Assembly: GCA_965216445.1 (NCBI GenBank) | Contig: OZ244166.1 | Coordinates: 558,001 to 622,000 of the forward strand | From: MA-ANB-1 sp965216445 | GTDB taxonomy: Bacteria; Actinomycetota; Acidimicrobiia; Spongiisociales; ZC4RG35 | Length of the DNA stretch: 64,000 nucleotides | Direction: 5' to 3' | In this document: positions 7,446 through 14,955 of the stretch, in pieces | Layout: every line of letters begins with the position of its first letter | How positions within the stretch are numbered: the first letter of the stretch is position 1 | Notes under the pieces: model-generated | Database searches by the model: none | Seen by the model: the letters and a program-made list of their open reading frames with translations, nothing else | What the model was told of the DNA's origin: nothing | Translations under genes and position numbers: made by a program

Positions 7446-7538
7446 TCAGGCGTTGAGTATCTGCACCAGCTGAATTGCGCCCGCAATTGCAATCACTGCC
7501 AGCAACACAACGATGATGATGGCTGTGGCCGGTCTCAG
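7446..7538 (-). CDS. candidate 30-residue single-span membrane peptide with CTG start
   Basis: On the minus strand a perfect AGGAG (7546-7550) lies 7 bases before a CTG that opens a 30-codon frame ending in TGA at 7446. The peptide starts LRPATAIII, continues with an unbroken hydrophobic span and ends AIQLVQILNA. No ATG, GTG or TTG is available in frame near the ribosome site. The basic head and single span look like a small membrane protein. It stands alone downstream of the terminator hairpin at 7611, so it would need its own promoter. Confidence 0.4.
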   Translation of the reverse strand: MRPATAIIIVVLLAVIAIAGAIQLVQILNA

Positions 7539-7610
7539 ATCTGTGCTCCTGGGTTGATGCGTTAGGACAGAATCGAGAATACCGGGTGTGAGTTTATGAC
7601 CCCAATACGC

Positions 7611-7642
7611 GTTGAGGCCCTCGACGAATCGAGGGCCTCAAC
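7611..7642. terminator. strong bidirectional hairpin after the cytochrome operon
   Basis: A perfect 14-bp stem, GTTGAGGCCCTCGA (7611-7624) against TCGAGGGCCTCAAC (7629-7642), with a CGAA tetraloop. It lies 170 bases past the stop of the minus-strand cytochrome operon. No clear U-tract follows on either strand, so the hairpin alone, or with Rho, would stop transcription. The rest of 7539-7813 shows no coding signal. Confidence 0.65.
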
Positions 7643-7813
7643 TACATGTAGGAGAGGATCGTTACCGTGGGGCGGGCTGGGAGGCTATCCATCACACCTA
7701 GGACAGAACGTGCCCTCTGTATGAAGGGAAAACGACCGCCCTCCTGTTCATGCAGATGGAATATCGGCGATCGGTCGCTCAATCTTGAGTCAAAACTCGA
7801 AGAGTGCGAAAGC

Positions 7814-8848
7814 CTATGCGTCGCCCTCGGTCCCGGCTTCGCCTGAGGGTTCGCCACCCTCTTCCCCTGCCGGCTCCTCACCCTCGGGAGCGGTCTCGCC
7901 ACCGTCGGTAGCCTCCTCGGCCAGGCCGCAGTCGGTTAGTGACTCCTCCGGATCCTGACCACCAAACCGAACCCGCTCGAAGGCACTCACCGCAGCGATC
8001 TGCTCCTCTGAGAGCGAGTTCCCAAACCCGGGCATTGGAGCTCCAAATCCTCCCAATGGTTTGTTCGTGTCGCCGTAGGTGGTTTCTCCTGCTGCCTGAA
8101 GACCTGGTGTCGCCAGGTCGATCCATTCGATGTGGTCAGCACACGCACCGAAAACGTTGAGTACTCCGTTGAGGGCCGGACCGGCACCACCACCGCCGCC
8201 GGCGCCATGACACCCGGCGCAGTTCACACCGGAGACTTCCTCGCCCAGGTAGATGGCTTCGCCAAGTGCGATGAAGTCGGTTCCTCCACCACCAACGCCC
8301 GATCCTTCGAACGTTGAGCCGTCACAGTTGACAGCCTCACCTGAAACCACATCCGTCTCCAGCTCGGTCGCTGATCCACATTCTCCGGTTGCCGATCCAC
8401 CGAGTGCAAACAGGGCAAATAGGGGGACGATCAGAAAGAGGGTTGCCAGCCACTTGGGAATAGCGAAGTTGGTGCGTTCTTTGATTCCCACTGTGGGCAC
8501 AGTGACGACAACGGGCAGATTGGCTGCTTCGGCCATCGTGACTTCCGAAGGCACTGGAGCCCTGGTAATTGCACCGACCGGTTGTGCCTCACTCGGTGGG
8601 AGATCGATCGAGATCTCTGGCTCGGCTTCGGCTGCCGCTGTGTCGAGTTGAACGTCTGGTTCTGGTTCGGTCGCAGGAGACGCCTCCTCCGTTGACGTCT
8701 GGCCTGCTGGGGCAGGTGCTCCACCGGCCCAGGCCGCCAGGATCTCATCGACTGTTGAACCGGTTTCGGTCGCCCTGGCCTCTGCTGAGCGTCGAACCAG
8801 GTCTTCGGGTATCCCGAGAGCTGCAGCCGCGGCGGCGATATCGCTCAA
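7814..8848 (-). CDS. membrane-anchored mono-heme cytochrome c with N-terminal docking module
   Basis: 344 residues. Residues ~11-40 (IPEDLVRRSAEARA then TVDEILAAW) repeat a helical module also found in the next gene upstream and in the cytochrome b C-terminal subunit at 13058. A Pro/Glu/Ala-rich linker follows, then one membrane helix (~132-152) and a periplasmic cytochrome c domain with heme motif CAGCH at 210-214 and a likely Met ligand in PMPGFG. Four further cysteines lie between the helix and the fold. The tail is Glu/Gly-rich. It is the last gene of a three-gene operon and its start overlaps the preceding stop by 4 bases. It should act as an electron carrier held at the membrane. Confidence 0.82.
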   Translation of the reverse strand: MSDIAAAAAALGIPEDLVRRSAEARATETGSTVDEILAAWAGGAPAPAGQTSTEEASPATEPEPDVQLDTAAAEAEPEISIDLPPSEAQPVGAITRAPVPSEVTMAEAANLPVVVTVPTVGIKERTNFAIPKWLATLFLIVPLFALFALGGSATGECGSATELETDVVSGEAVNCDGSTFEGSGVGGGGTDFIALGEAIYLGEEVSGVNCAGCHGAGGGGGAGPALNGVLNVFGACADHIEWIDLATPGLQAAGETTYGDTNKPLGGFGAPMPGFGNSLSEEQIAAVSAFERVRFGGQDPEESLTDCGLAEEATDGGETAPEGEEPAGEEGGEPSGEAGTEGDA

Positions 8849-9594
8849 GACCCACTCCCTTCAGCGGTCGATTCCAAAAGATACGCGACGAGGGCCGCCA
8901 TATCCGCTTCACCGAGGTTGTGCCCGGGATGGCCAGCCGATCCGGCGACCGTCAATTCGATTTCTGTGGCGCTCATCCGGGAACCGACGTCGGCGAGATC
9001 GGGGCCATGCCGACGATCTCCGAGAACTTGGTTGGTGTCGCTGAGCGAGACGGCGCCTAGTCCGACGTCGGCCACAATGGGGCGTATCGATTGGGTGTGG
9101 CAGGCTGCACATCCGAGTGATGTGTACAGGTCTTGTCCGACCATGCCTTGATCGCTATGGGCGACGGCACTTGTCCTCGCACCTGGCTCATCTGTGGGTA
9201 TGGAAGGGCCCAGTAGACCGAGCAGCGCGACCGCAAAGAAGAGGGCTAACGCGCCGTAAAGGACGGTCATCGGTTTGTCCTTGGCCCCAACCAACACTGG
9301 CGGCTCGTAATCTCCCGCGGACTGGGGAGCGACCGGTGGCGGGGTTGCCACTTCGGGTATCTCAAGTGAGGGGGCAGGTGGTGCCTCCGCAGCTTCGGGT
9401 TCCGGAGCGGATGCAGCTGGTTCGGCAGGGGTTGGTTCAGGTGTCGCGGCAACTGCCTCACCACCAGACCATGCTGCGAGAATATCGTCGATTGATGAGC
9501 CGGTCGCCTCAGCTCGTGCCTGGGCGGAGCGCATTACGAGGTCGGCCGGGATGCCGAGGGCCTGAGCAGCGGCGTTGACGTCAGCCACTGTCAT
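8845..9594 (-). CDS. CcoO/FixO-like mono-heme cytochrome c with N-terminal docking module
   Basis: 249 residues. Module IPADLVMRSAQARA...DDILAAW (15-42), then a Pro/Ala/Glu linker, one membrane helix (~108-130) and a cytochrome c domain with CAACH at 162-166. The surrounding LYTSLGCAACHTQSIRP and HGPDLADVGSRMS closely follow the heme region of the cbb3 oxidase subunit CcoO (YxxxGCxxCHxQxxRP ... GPDLxxVGxR). It overlaps the CcoN-like gene by 14 bases, the same gene pairing as in cbb3 operons, so it probably binds that subunit. Its upstream half has no counterpart in normal CcoO. Confidence 0.82.
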   Translation of the reverse strand: MTVADVNAAAQALGIPADLVMRSAQARAEATGSSIDDILAAWSGGEAVAATPEPTPAEPAASAPEPEAAEAPPAPSLEIPEVATPPPVAPQSAGDYEPPVLVGAKDKPMTVLYGALALFFAVALLGLLGPSIPTDEPGARTSAVAHSDQGMVGQDLYTSLGCAACHTQSIRPIVADVGLGAVSLSDTNQVLGDRRHGPDLADVGSRMSATEIELTVAGSAGHPGHNLGEADMAALVAYLLESTAEGSGS

Positions 9595-11020
9595 CCTCCT
9601 TCTCGACCAAAACCTCCTGGGCTACGACGTTTCCTGTGGTGACCGTACCCAGGACAACTCCGGCATACGACAGTTGGCCCAGCAGAGATATCACTCCGAA
9701 TCCGACCGCGATCAGAACGAGGGTCTCAACGGTGGAGCCGCCAGCCTGAGCCCATCCCTCGCCAGCGTCGATGTACGCGGCGCTGTTCGATCCGCCGATC
9801 CAGGCGTACCCGGTGTAGAGGCCAGCCGCAACGAGTGAAATGAGCACTCCGACCACACCTACAACGGTCATCCGATTGAAAGTCCTGACACGGTCGATAT
9901 TGGCGATGTTGCGTCCCGACAGGCGGGGTAGGGCCGGGAACACCAGTCCCGCTGCCAACAGTGGTCCGATTCCGAGCAGCGCGGCATATTCAACACCGTC
10001 CCAGAAGCTGGTCAGCGCTACCGCGGCACCGATCGATGGGAAAGAACCGAAGGCGGCAAGTCCACCAACAACCACCGCCAGGTAACTTCCGATGACCCCC
10101 GAGCTGAGCCCGGGATGGTCGGGCAGATCCCGCCACGACTTCTCGAGAGTAAGGGAGAAGTTTGCTGCATTCGCCAGCGCCCCGATAGGAAGTGCAAGCC
10201 CAAGGGCGGCGGCGACGCCGTCGAGCCAGTTGGGGCCCGGACCGAAAATCAGTTGAGCCGAACCCCACCAGAAGGCAGCGAAGCCGAGAGACCAGAGTCC
10301 GACGAACGCGAGTTGGCGACTGGCAAGTGGCACATCCAGCTCTTTGACAATCGAGTAGTAGAACAGCCCCGAACCAACGACGAGGAGCCACATGTTGACG
10401 AACCCCGCATCGAACGAGACGTCGCTGAAGGCAATTGATACGGCGTTGGCAAAGTCCAAAGAGGCAAGCGACGTGGCCAGATAGAGAAGGGGAAGCCAGA
10501 CAGCTCCGGCAATCACGAACCAAACGGTGACGTAACTGCGTTGCTCTGTTCGTTGTCGCACCGTCCCCAGTACGACCAGTGCCGGAACTGCCAACGTCGC
10601 GGCGATGGGTATGTCCAGCCACCAGGGCAGGCCCAGCGGGCCGGTTCCGTCTCCTAGACCCAAAAACACCGCAAGAATGGAAAGACCGGCGAGTGCAGTG
10701 GCTCCCAAAAGGCCGAGACTGGCCACACCTCGGTGGGCGAGCCGCGCACCGGTCAGTCGGGGCATTACGTAGTAGACGCCGCCGGTAAGGGTGATGGCAC
10801 CGAATCCAAGCATCACAGCGATGGATGCCATGGGTTGAATCCGTCCGAAGGAGACAGGCGATTGGTCGGGGAATCGGAGTGACAGAAGGGCAAATAGGGC
10901 GAGGAGTCCCCCCAAGACCAGATACATCGCCCCGATTATGAAATGGGAGAGGGCCAGACGATCTTCGTCGGCACCTCCACCCAATAGGGCTCGAATGTCA
11001 GTTGATTGGCTAGTCGCCAC
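9581..11020 (-). CDS. heme-copper oxidase subunit I homologue (CcoN-like) lacking all metal ligands
   Basis: 479 residues, about 12 membrane helices. Segments align with CcoN: SFGRIQPMASIAVMLGFG with FGRLRPLHTNAV, RQLAFVGLWSLGFAAFW with the helix VII motif, and LFYYSIVKELDVPLASRQ with the loop before it. The six ligand histidines of CcoN are replaced: A65 (heme b), V208 (CuB), A255/Q256 (CuB pair), V343 and Y345 (hemes). The whole protein has only three His (26, 95, 302), none in a ligand position. It cannot be a normal oxidase and may be a scaffold, quinone-binding or proton-path subunit. GTG 11020 has GAGGAC upstream. It is first in the operon with two cytochromes c and divergent from the bc operon. 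Confidence 0.78.
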   Translation of the reverse strand: MATSQSTDIRALLGGGADEDRLALSHFIIGAMYLVLGGLLALFALLSLRFPDQSPVSFGRIQPMASIAVMLGFGAITLTGGVYYVMPRLTGARLAHRGVASLGLLGATALAGLSILAVFLGLGDGTGPLGLPWWLDIPIAATLAVPALVVLGTVRQRTEQRSYVTVWFVIAGAVWLPLLYLATSLASLDFANAVSIAFSDVSFDAGFVNMWLLVVGSGLFYYSIVKELDVPLASRQLAFVGLWSLGFAAFWWGSAQLIFGPGPNWLDGVAAALGLALPIGALANAANFSLTLEKSWRDLPDHPGLSSGVIGSYLAVVVGGLAAFGSFPSIGAAVALTSFWDGVEYAALLGIGPLLAAGLVFPALPRLSGRNIANIDRVRTFNRMTVVGVVGVLISLVAAGLYTGYAWIGGSNSAAYIDAGEGWAQAGGSTVETLVLIAVGFGVISLLGQLSYAGVVLGTVTTGNVVAQEVLVEKEDDSG

Positions 11021-11187
11021 TCTTAGTCCTCGTCAACAATCCGTCCGGCGGGAGCATAACTAGTTCCGAAGTCCGATTATTCATTGTGTGCGGCCAATTA
11101 GTAAATCGGGTCTCGGTTCCATCTCCAGGCTCGCGGTGTGGTAGAAACTTGGGAACAACGCACGAACGCGTCTGAAATAGCACAGAG

Positions 11188-11820
11188 ATGTATCGACTAG
11201 CAGAACTTAGCGACAGCCGCCGCAAGAGCATTGGATGGGCGATGCTTGGTTTCGGCACTCTTCTTCTTGCCATTGCCGTCTGGTGGATTCACTTCTCCAG
11301 TTTCCCCGAAACCGAGGTTGTCGACGGTGTTGAGATGCCTGTGGTGCTGACCGCCTTCGACTGGGTCCCGCGCGGTTGGTTCTGGAAGAGCCTTGGATAC
11401 CTCGCAGCCTTCGCCGCTAGCCAACTGATGCTTGCTGGGGCCGCTTTGCTGTGGGTGCTCAACCAGAAGATGACCTGGGCCCGTGCACTTTTCGCCGCCT
11501 TCCTGGCGTGGATAGAGTTGCTGCTGATCTTCGGGATCGTTCCGTCGGAATGGTTGAACCTTGCACAGACGGACCTCGAGTGGTCTTCACAGCGGATAGC
11601 GTTCACAGTCCCGCCGTTCCTGGTCCTAGGAAACTCCGTGGACATCAGCTGGGCAGTGGTCAAGGATGCAATCTCCATGGGTTGGCACCTCGTAATGATT
11701 CCCGCCGTCGCGATTTTTGCTCTCGAAATCCAGAAGATGAACGACGGGAAGCCGGCAAGCGCCGAGAAGCCTGAGCCGAAGTCACCGTACGGCCGACCGT
11801 TGGTCAAAGGTGAGAGCTAA
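11188..11820 (+). CDS. polytopic membrane protein of unknown function, first gene of the bc operon
   Basis: 210 residues with about five hydrophobic helices (AMLGFGTLLLAIAVWW, then around residues 70-90, 100-120, 140-165 and 170-195) and a Pro/Lys-rich cytoplasmic tail (KPEPKSPYGRPL). It holds only two His (in WIHF and GWHLVM) and no CxxC or CxxCH motif, so any cofactor role is doubtful. I do not recognise the family. The stop overlaps the ferredoxin ATG by one base, so it is almost certainly co-expressed with the ferredoxin and the bc complex and may anchor the ferredoxin at the membrane. Confidence 0.7.
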   Translation: MYRLAELSDSRRKSIGWAMLGFGTLLLAIAVWWIHFSSFPETEVVDGVEMPVVLTAFDWVPRGWFWKSLGYLAAFAASQLMLAGAALLWVLNQKMTWARALFAAFLAWIELLLIFGIVPSEWLNLAQTDLEWSSQRIAFTVPPFLVLGNSVDISWAVVKDAISMGWHLVMIPAVAIFALEIQKMNDGKPASAEKPEPKSPYGRPLVKGES

Positions 11821-12269
11821 TGCCCAAGGGTGTAGTCGATGAAACCCCGCCATTCCGTGATGACTACCAACTTGCTGTTGTCGAAGGTGACTACTTCACC
11901 GACAAGCTGCGACCCAAGCAGTTTCTACATATCGACCAGTCTGAGTGCATCCTATGTGAAGGATGTGTCGATATTTGTCCATGGAAGTGCATTCATTACC
12001 TCTCATTCGAGGCGATCGATGAGGCTGTCAACGTCGACCATCCCGCCGAGGACACACAGAACTACGGCTTCTTCGTCGTCGATGAGGATGAGTGCACCAG
12101 GTGCCAGCTGTGCATCGATCGATGCCCGACGGGAGTCATCTCGCTCGGGAAGTTCGAAGGCTCCCTCGCCGACCAGGCTGCTGAGTTGGGCCTCGACCGT
12201 CGACCGTGGGATTTTGACACTGGTCAGAGGGATTCGAAGAATGGGTATGCCTATGGAATTCGCTGGTAG
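11820..12269 (+). CDS. 2[4Fe-4S] ferredoxin-type protein of the bc operon
   Basis: 149 residues. Two complete CxxCxxCxxxCP motifs, CILCEGCVDICP near 44-55 and CTRCQLCIDRCP near 91-102, hold two [4Fe-4S] clusters; the ~35 residues between them and the long tails exceed a simple ferredoxin. No signal peptide, so it is cytoplasmic. It lies between an unknown membrane protein and cytochrome b, which suggests an electron carrier at the cytoplasmic side of the quinol oxidoreductase. Such a subunit is not part of standard complex III. Confidence 0.85.
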   Translation: MPKGVVDETPPFRDDYQLAVVEGDYFTDKLRPKQFLHIDQSECILCEGCVDICPWKCIHYLSFEAIDEAVNVDHPAEDTQNYGFFVVDEDECTRCQLCIDRCPTGVISLGKFEGSLADQAAELGLDRRPWDFDTGQRDSKNGYAYGIRW

Positions 12270-12277
12270 GAGACGCA

Positions 12278-13048
12278 GTGGCTGAAGGACGAACAAGCCT
12301 CAAAGACCGAATCTCGGAGACGAAAGACAAGATCTGGGGTAGCCCCGCTGTCGAGTCCATTCTCCGGCCCGGTTCACCCTTCAAGAAGGGTTACTCGGAC
12401 AGCCCGAGAAACCGTTCGTACGTAGTGATGAACAACGTGCTTTATCACCTCCACCCAGTGAAGGTGAAGCGGCACGGCGTGAAGCTCTCCTACACACTTT
12501 GCCTTGGTGGGCTCAGCTTCTTTCTCTTCATATTGCTGACCATCACCGGCATTTTCCTGATGTTCTACTACACGCCGAGTGCTGACACGGCCTATGTAGA
12601 TGTGCAGGCGTTATCGACGAACGTGGCTTTCGGGTCTCTGGTTCGAAATATGCACAGGTGGGGTGCCCACCTCATGGTTCTTTCGGTTTTCCTTCACATG
12701 AGTCGTGTCTTCTACCACGGTGCCTACAAACCTCCTCGTGAGTTCAACTGGGTCGTTGGTGTGGTTCTACTCCTACTGACCTTGCTGCTTTCGTTCAGTG
12801 GCTATCTGCTCCCCTGGGACCAGTTGGCGCTGTGGGCAGTGACCGTTGGAAGCAACATGGCTTCGTTCGTTCCGGTTATCGGGGCCCAGGTGAAATTCGG
12901 ATTGTTGGCCGGTGCCGAGGTCACTGCAGCGACGCTGCTGCGCTTCTATGTCCTTCACGTTCTGGCTTTCCCGTTCATCATCGTCATATTCATGGCGGTC
13001 CATTTCTGGCGTGTCCGCAAGGACGGCGGCATATCAGGGCCGCTGTAA
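12278..13048 (+). CDS. cytochrome b N-terminal (b6-like) subunit
   Basis: 256 residues holding the four-helix heme core of cytochrome b. Heme ligands are seen as RNMHRWGAHLMV followed by FLHMSRVFYHGAYK (helix B) and RFYVLHVLAFPF...AVHFWRVRKDGG (helix D), 14 residues apart as in the b6 form. SFSGYLLPWDQLALWAVTVG is the Qo-side segment. The ~60-residue charged N-terminus is longer than usual. The C-terminal helices E-H are encoded separately by the next gene, so the cytochrome b is split as in b6f complexes. GTG start. It oxidises menaquinol and passes electrons across the membrane. Confidence 0.92.
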   Translation: MAEGRTSLKDRISETKDKIWGSPAVESILRPGSPFKKGYSDSPRNRSYVVMNNVLYHLHPVKVKRHGVKLSYTLCLGGLSFFLFILLTITGIFLMFYYTPSADTAYVDVQALSTNVAFGSLVRNMHRWGAHLMVLSVFLHMSRVFYHGAYKPPREFNWVVGVVLLLLTLLLSFSGYLLPWDQLALWAVTVGSNMASFVPVIGAQVKFGLLAGAEVTAATLLRFYVLHVLAFPFIIVIFMAVHFWRVRKDGGISGPL

Positions 13049-13057
13049 GGAGAACTG

Positions 13058-14068
13058 GTGGCTGATATCCCAGAGAGCCTCTTGAGAAGATCCGCTGAAG
13101 CAAAGGCGAAGGCCTTGGGCGTGCCCGTGGAGCAGGTTCTTGCCGAAATGAAGGGCGAGGGTCCTCCCGTCGAGGTACCTACTCCAGAACCAGAGGCTGA
13201 GACCGAAACGGTTGTTGCAGACACCGCGGAGGCTGTCGAAGAGATTCCCGAAGACGCCGATACCCCGACTCCGGATGTCTCCTCGGATCCTGACCAGGAC
13301 GTTCAACCCGAAGAGCCCAAAACAGCCGAGTATGCGGATGAACCAGACCCCGATCCTGTCCCTGAGCCCGTAGCCGAAGAGCCCGAACCGGCCGTCGAAG
13401 AGAAACCCGCCGCAGTGGCAGTTGCCGACCCGCCTGCCGCCGAACACGATTCTCCGCCGTCGGCAGGCAATGGATCGGGCAACGGAAAGGTTGCCGCACT
13501 GGTAAGTCCCAGGCCGACTGTTCCTCCCGCCGGCACCCCCGACGGCGTGCGCACACAACGTTTGCTCACTGTGGTCAAGGCCCGGGCAATCCAAAACGTC
13601 AAAGCGGAGCCGACTGACAAGGTCAACACCTGGCCGCACCTGATGCTCATGGAGTTTGGAGCGTTGCTGGCCATAACCGGACTGTTGATAATCATGTCGA
13701 TCATCATCCATTCGCCTTTGTTGGATCCTGCAAACTTCAACGCCACCCCGAATCCGTCGAAGGCTCCCTGGTATTTCCTCGGACTCCAAGAATTGCTCTC
13801 CTACTTCGATCCTCAGATCGCAGGGGTGCTGGTGCCGACTGTCACCGGTATGGGACTGTTCATGGCAATCCCGTTCCTCGACCGCAATCCGTCTACACGC
13901 CCGTCGGATCGGAAGTTCGCCATAGCGCTTTATTCGATGTTCATGGCTGGTGCCGCCACGTTGACCATCATCGGCGTCCTCTTCCGCGGAAAGGGGTTCA
14001 ACTGGTCCTATCCGTGGAAGGACGGCATCTTCTTTGATGACCTCAAAGACTGGGTGCATTTCGAATGA
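13058..14068 (+). CDS. cytochrome b C-terminal subunit (subunit IV-like) with N-terminal docking module
   Basis: 336 residues. It opens with IPESLLRRSAEAKAKALG...EQVLAEM, the same module as the two cytochromes c of the divergent operon, followed by ~150 residues rich in Pro, Glu and Asp. The membrane part (~195-336) has three helices and the Qo-site segment APWYFLGLQELLSYF, corresponding to the PEWY motif with Ala in place of Glu's neighbour pattern (PWYF retained, the Glu missing). It pairs with the b6-like subunit before it. The GTG start is nine bases after that stop. The extension is unusual for subunit IV (~160 residues). Confidence 0.85.
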   Translation: MADIPESLLRRSAEAKAKALGVPVEQVLAEMKGEGPPVEVPTPEPEAETETVVADTAEAVEEIPEDADTPTPDVSSDPDQDVQPEEPKTAEYADEPDPDPVPEPVAEEPEPAVEEKPAAVAVADPPAAEHDSPPSAGNGSGNGKVAALVSPRPTVPPAGTPDGVRTQRLLTVVKARAIQNVKAEPTDKVNTWPHLMLMEFGALLAITGLLIIMSIIIHSPLLDPANFNATPNPSKAPWYFLGLQELLSYFDPQIAGVLVPTVTGMGLFMAIPFLDRNPSTRPSDRKFAIALYSMFMAGAATLTIIGVLFRGKGFNWSYPWKDGIFFDDLKDWVHFE

Positions 14069-14955
14069 GCGCCGCGAATCTGATTCTGATCGGAGTTGCA
14101 GTTGTCGCCATCATTGGTGCTTTCGGCGCATTCACGATCGCCTTCAGAAGGTCGCAGCCCAAACCGGATCCGCTCGCTGGGCTTTCCAAGGAGACTCGAA
14201 CTGCCGATCGGTCAATGGAAGGCGTCAGAGTCGAGCCCATTGTCACCGCATCCGAAGAGGTCGTTGAAGAAGTCGATGACGAGATCAATGTTGTCGCTGA
14301 GGAAGTCGAAGAGGAGGAAGTCGAAGAAGTTGGCGTCGAGGTCGTAGAGGAGACCCGCGTCGTGGAGGTTTCCACCGAGGAGGCGGGCGTGTCCCGTCGC
14401 CAGTTCTTCAACCGGGCCATCCTGGCCACGTTTGGGTCATTCATGGCCATCATGAGCCTCGACTACCTTGCGTTCTTCTGGCCGAAACTGACCGGTGGGT
14501 TCGGTGCCGACATCGATGCTGGCTCGGTGGGCGAAATCGAGTCTCAACTCCTCACCTCCGACGGGGCGGTCCTCCCACTGTTCGTGCCCGAGGCCCGTGC
14601 GTACATCGTGCCCGCACCTGCATCGCTCAGTGACCAATACGTCGACAGGTCAGTCGAAGCAGCAGGTTTGATGGCGTTGTTCCAGCGGTGTGTGCATCTG
14701 GGCTGTCGGGTTCCATGGTGTGCTCCTTCTCAGGGCTTCGAATGCCCGTGCCACGGGTCCAAATACAACTCGGTTGGTGAGTACTTCGCAGGGCCGGCCC
14801 CTCGAAACCTGGACCGTTTCGTGGTTGAGTTGAACGGCGATCGCTTCGTCATCAAGACAGGCACGATCATCGAAACGCCAAGGGCCCCCACCCTCTCGAC
14901 CAGCTATCCGCAGGGTCCCAGTTGTATCGGTGCGACGGCTGAAGGCGAAGCATGA
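14065..14955 (+). CDS. Rieske [2Fe-2S] protein with long acidic insert
   Basis: 296 residues. An N-terminal membrane helix (LILIGVAVVAIIGAFGAF) is followed by an extremely acidic stretch (~65-110, mostly Glu/Val). Next comes a twin-arginine-like SRRQFFNR before a second helix, then the Rieske domain. The cluster motifs are CVHLGC (Cys, His) and CPCHGS (Cys, His); two more Cys (PWC and near the C-terminus) may form disulfides. The loop GPAPRNLDRF is typical. It takes electrons from menaquinol at the Qo site to the heme c subunit. Its ATG overlaps the previous stop (ATGA). Confidence 0.9.
   Translation: MSAANLILIGVAVVAIIGAFGAFTIAFRRSQPKPDPLAGLSKETRTADRSMEGVRVEPIVTASEEVVEEVDDEINVVAEEVEEEEVEEVGVEVVEETRVVEVSTEEAGVSRRQFFNRAILATFGSFMAIMSLDYLAFFWPKLTGGFGADIDAGSVGEIESQLLTSDGAVLPLFVPEARAYIVPAPASLSDQYVDRSVEAAGLMALFQRCVHLGCRVPWCAPSQGFECPCHGSKYNSVGEYFAGPAPRNLDRFVVELNGDRFVIKTGTIIETPRAPTLSTSYPQGPSCIGATAEGEA

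Noticed and set aside
9581..11020. Active cbb3-type oxidase
   Set aside because: All ligand histidines are missing, so oxygen reduction at a heme-copper site is not possible in this subunit.
13034..14059. 341-codon open frame on the minus strand
   Set aside because: It mirrors the cytochrome b C-terminal gene; the product is Arg/Gly/Cys-rich with no domain, typical of an antisense shadow in high-GC DNA.
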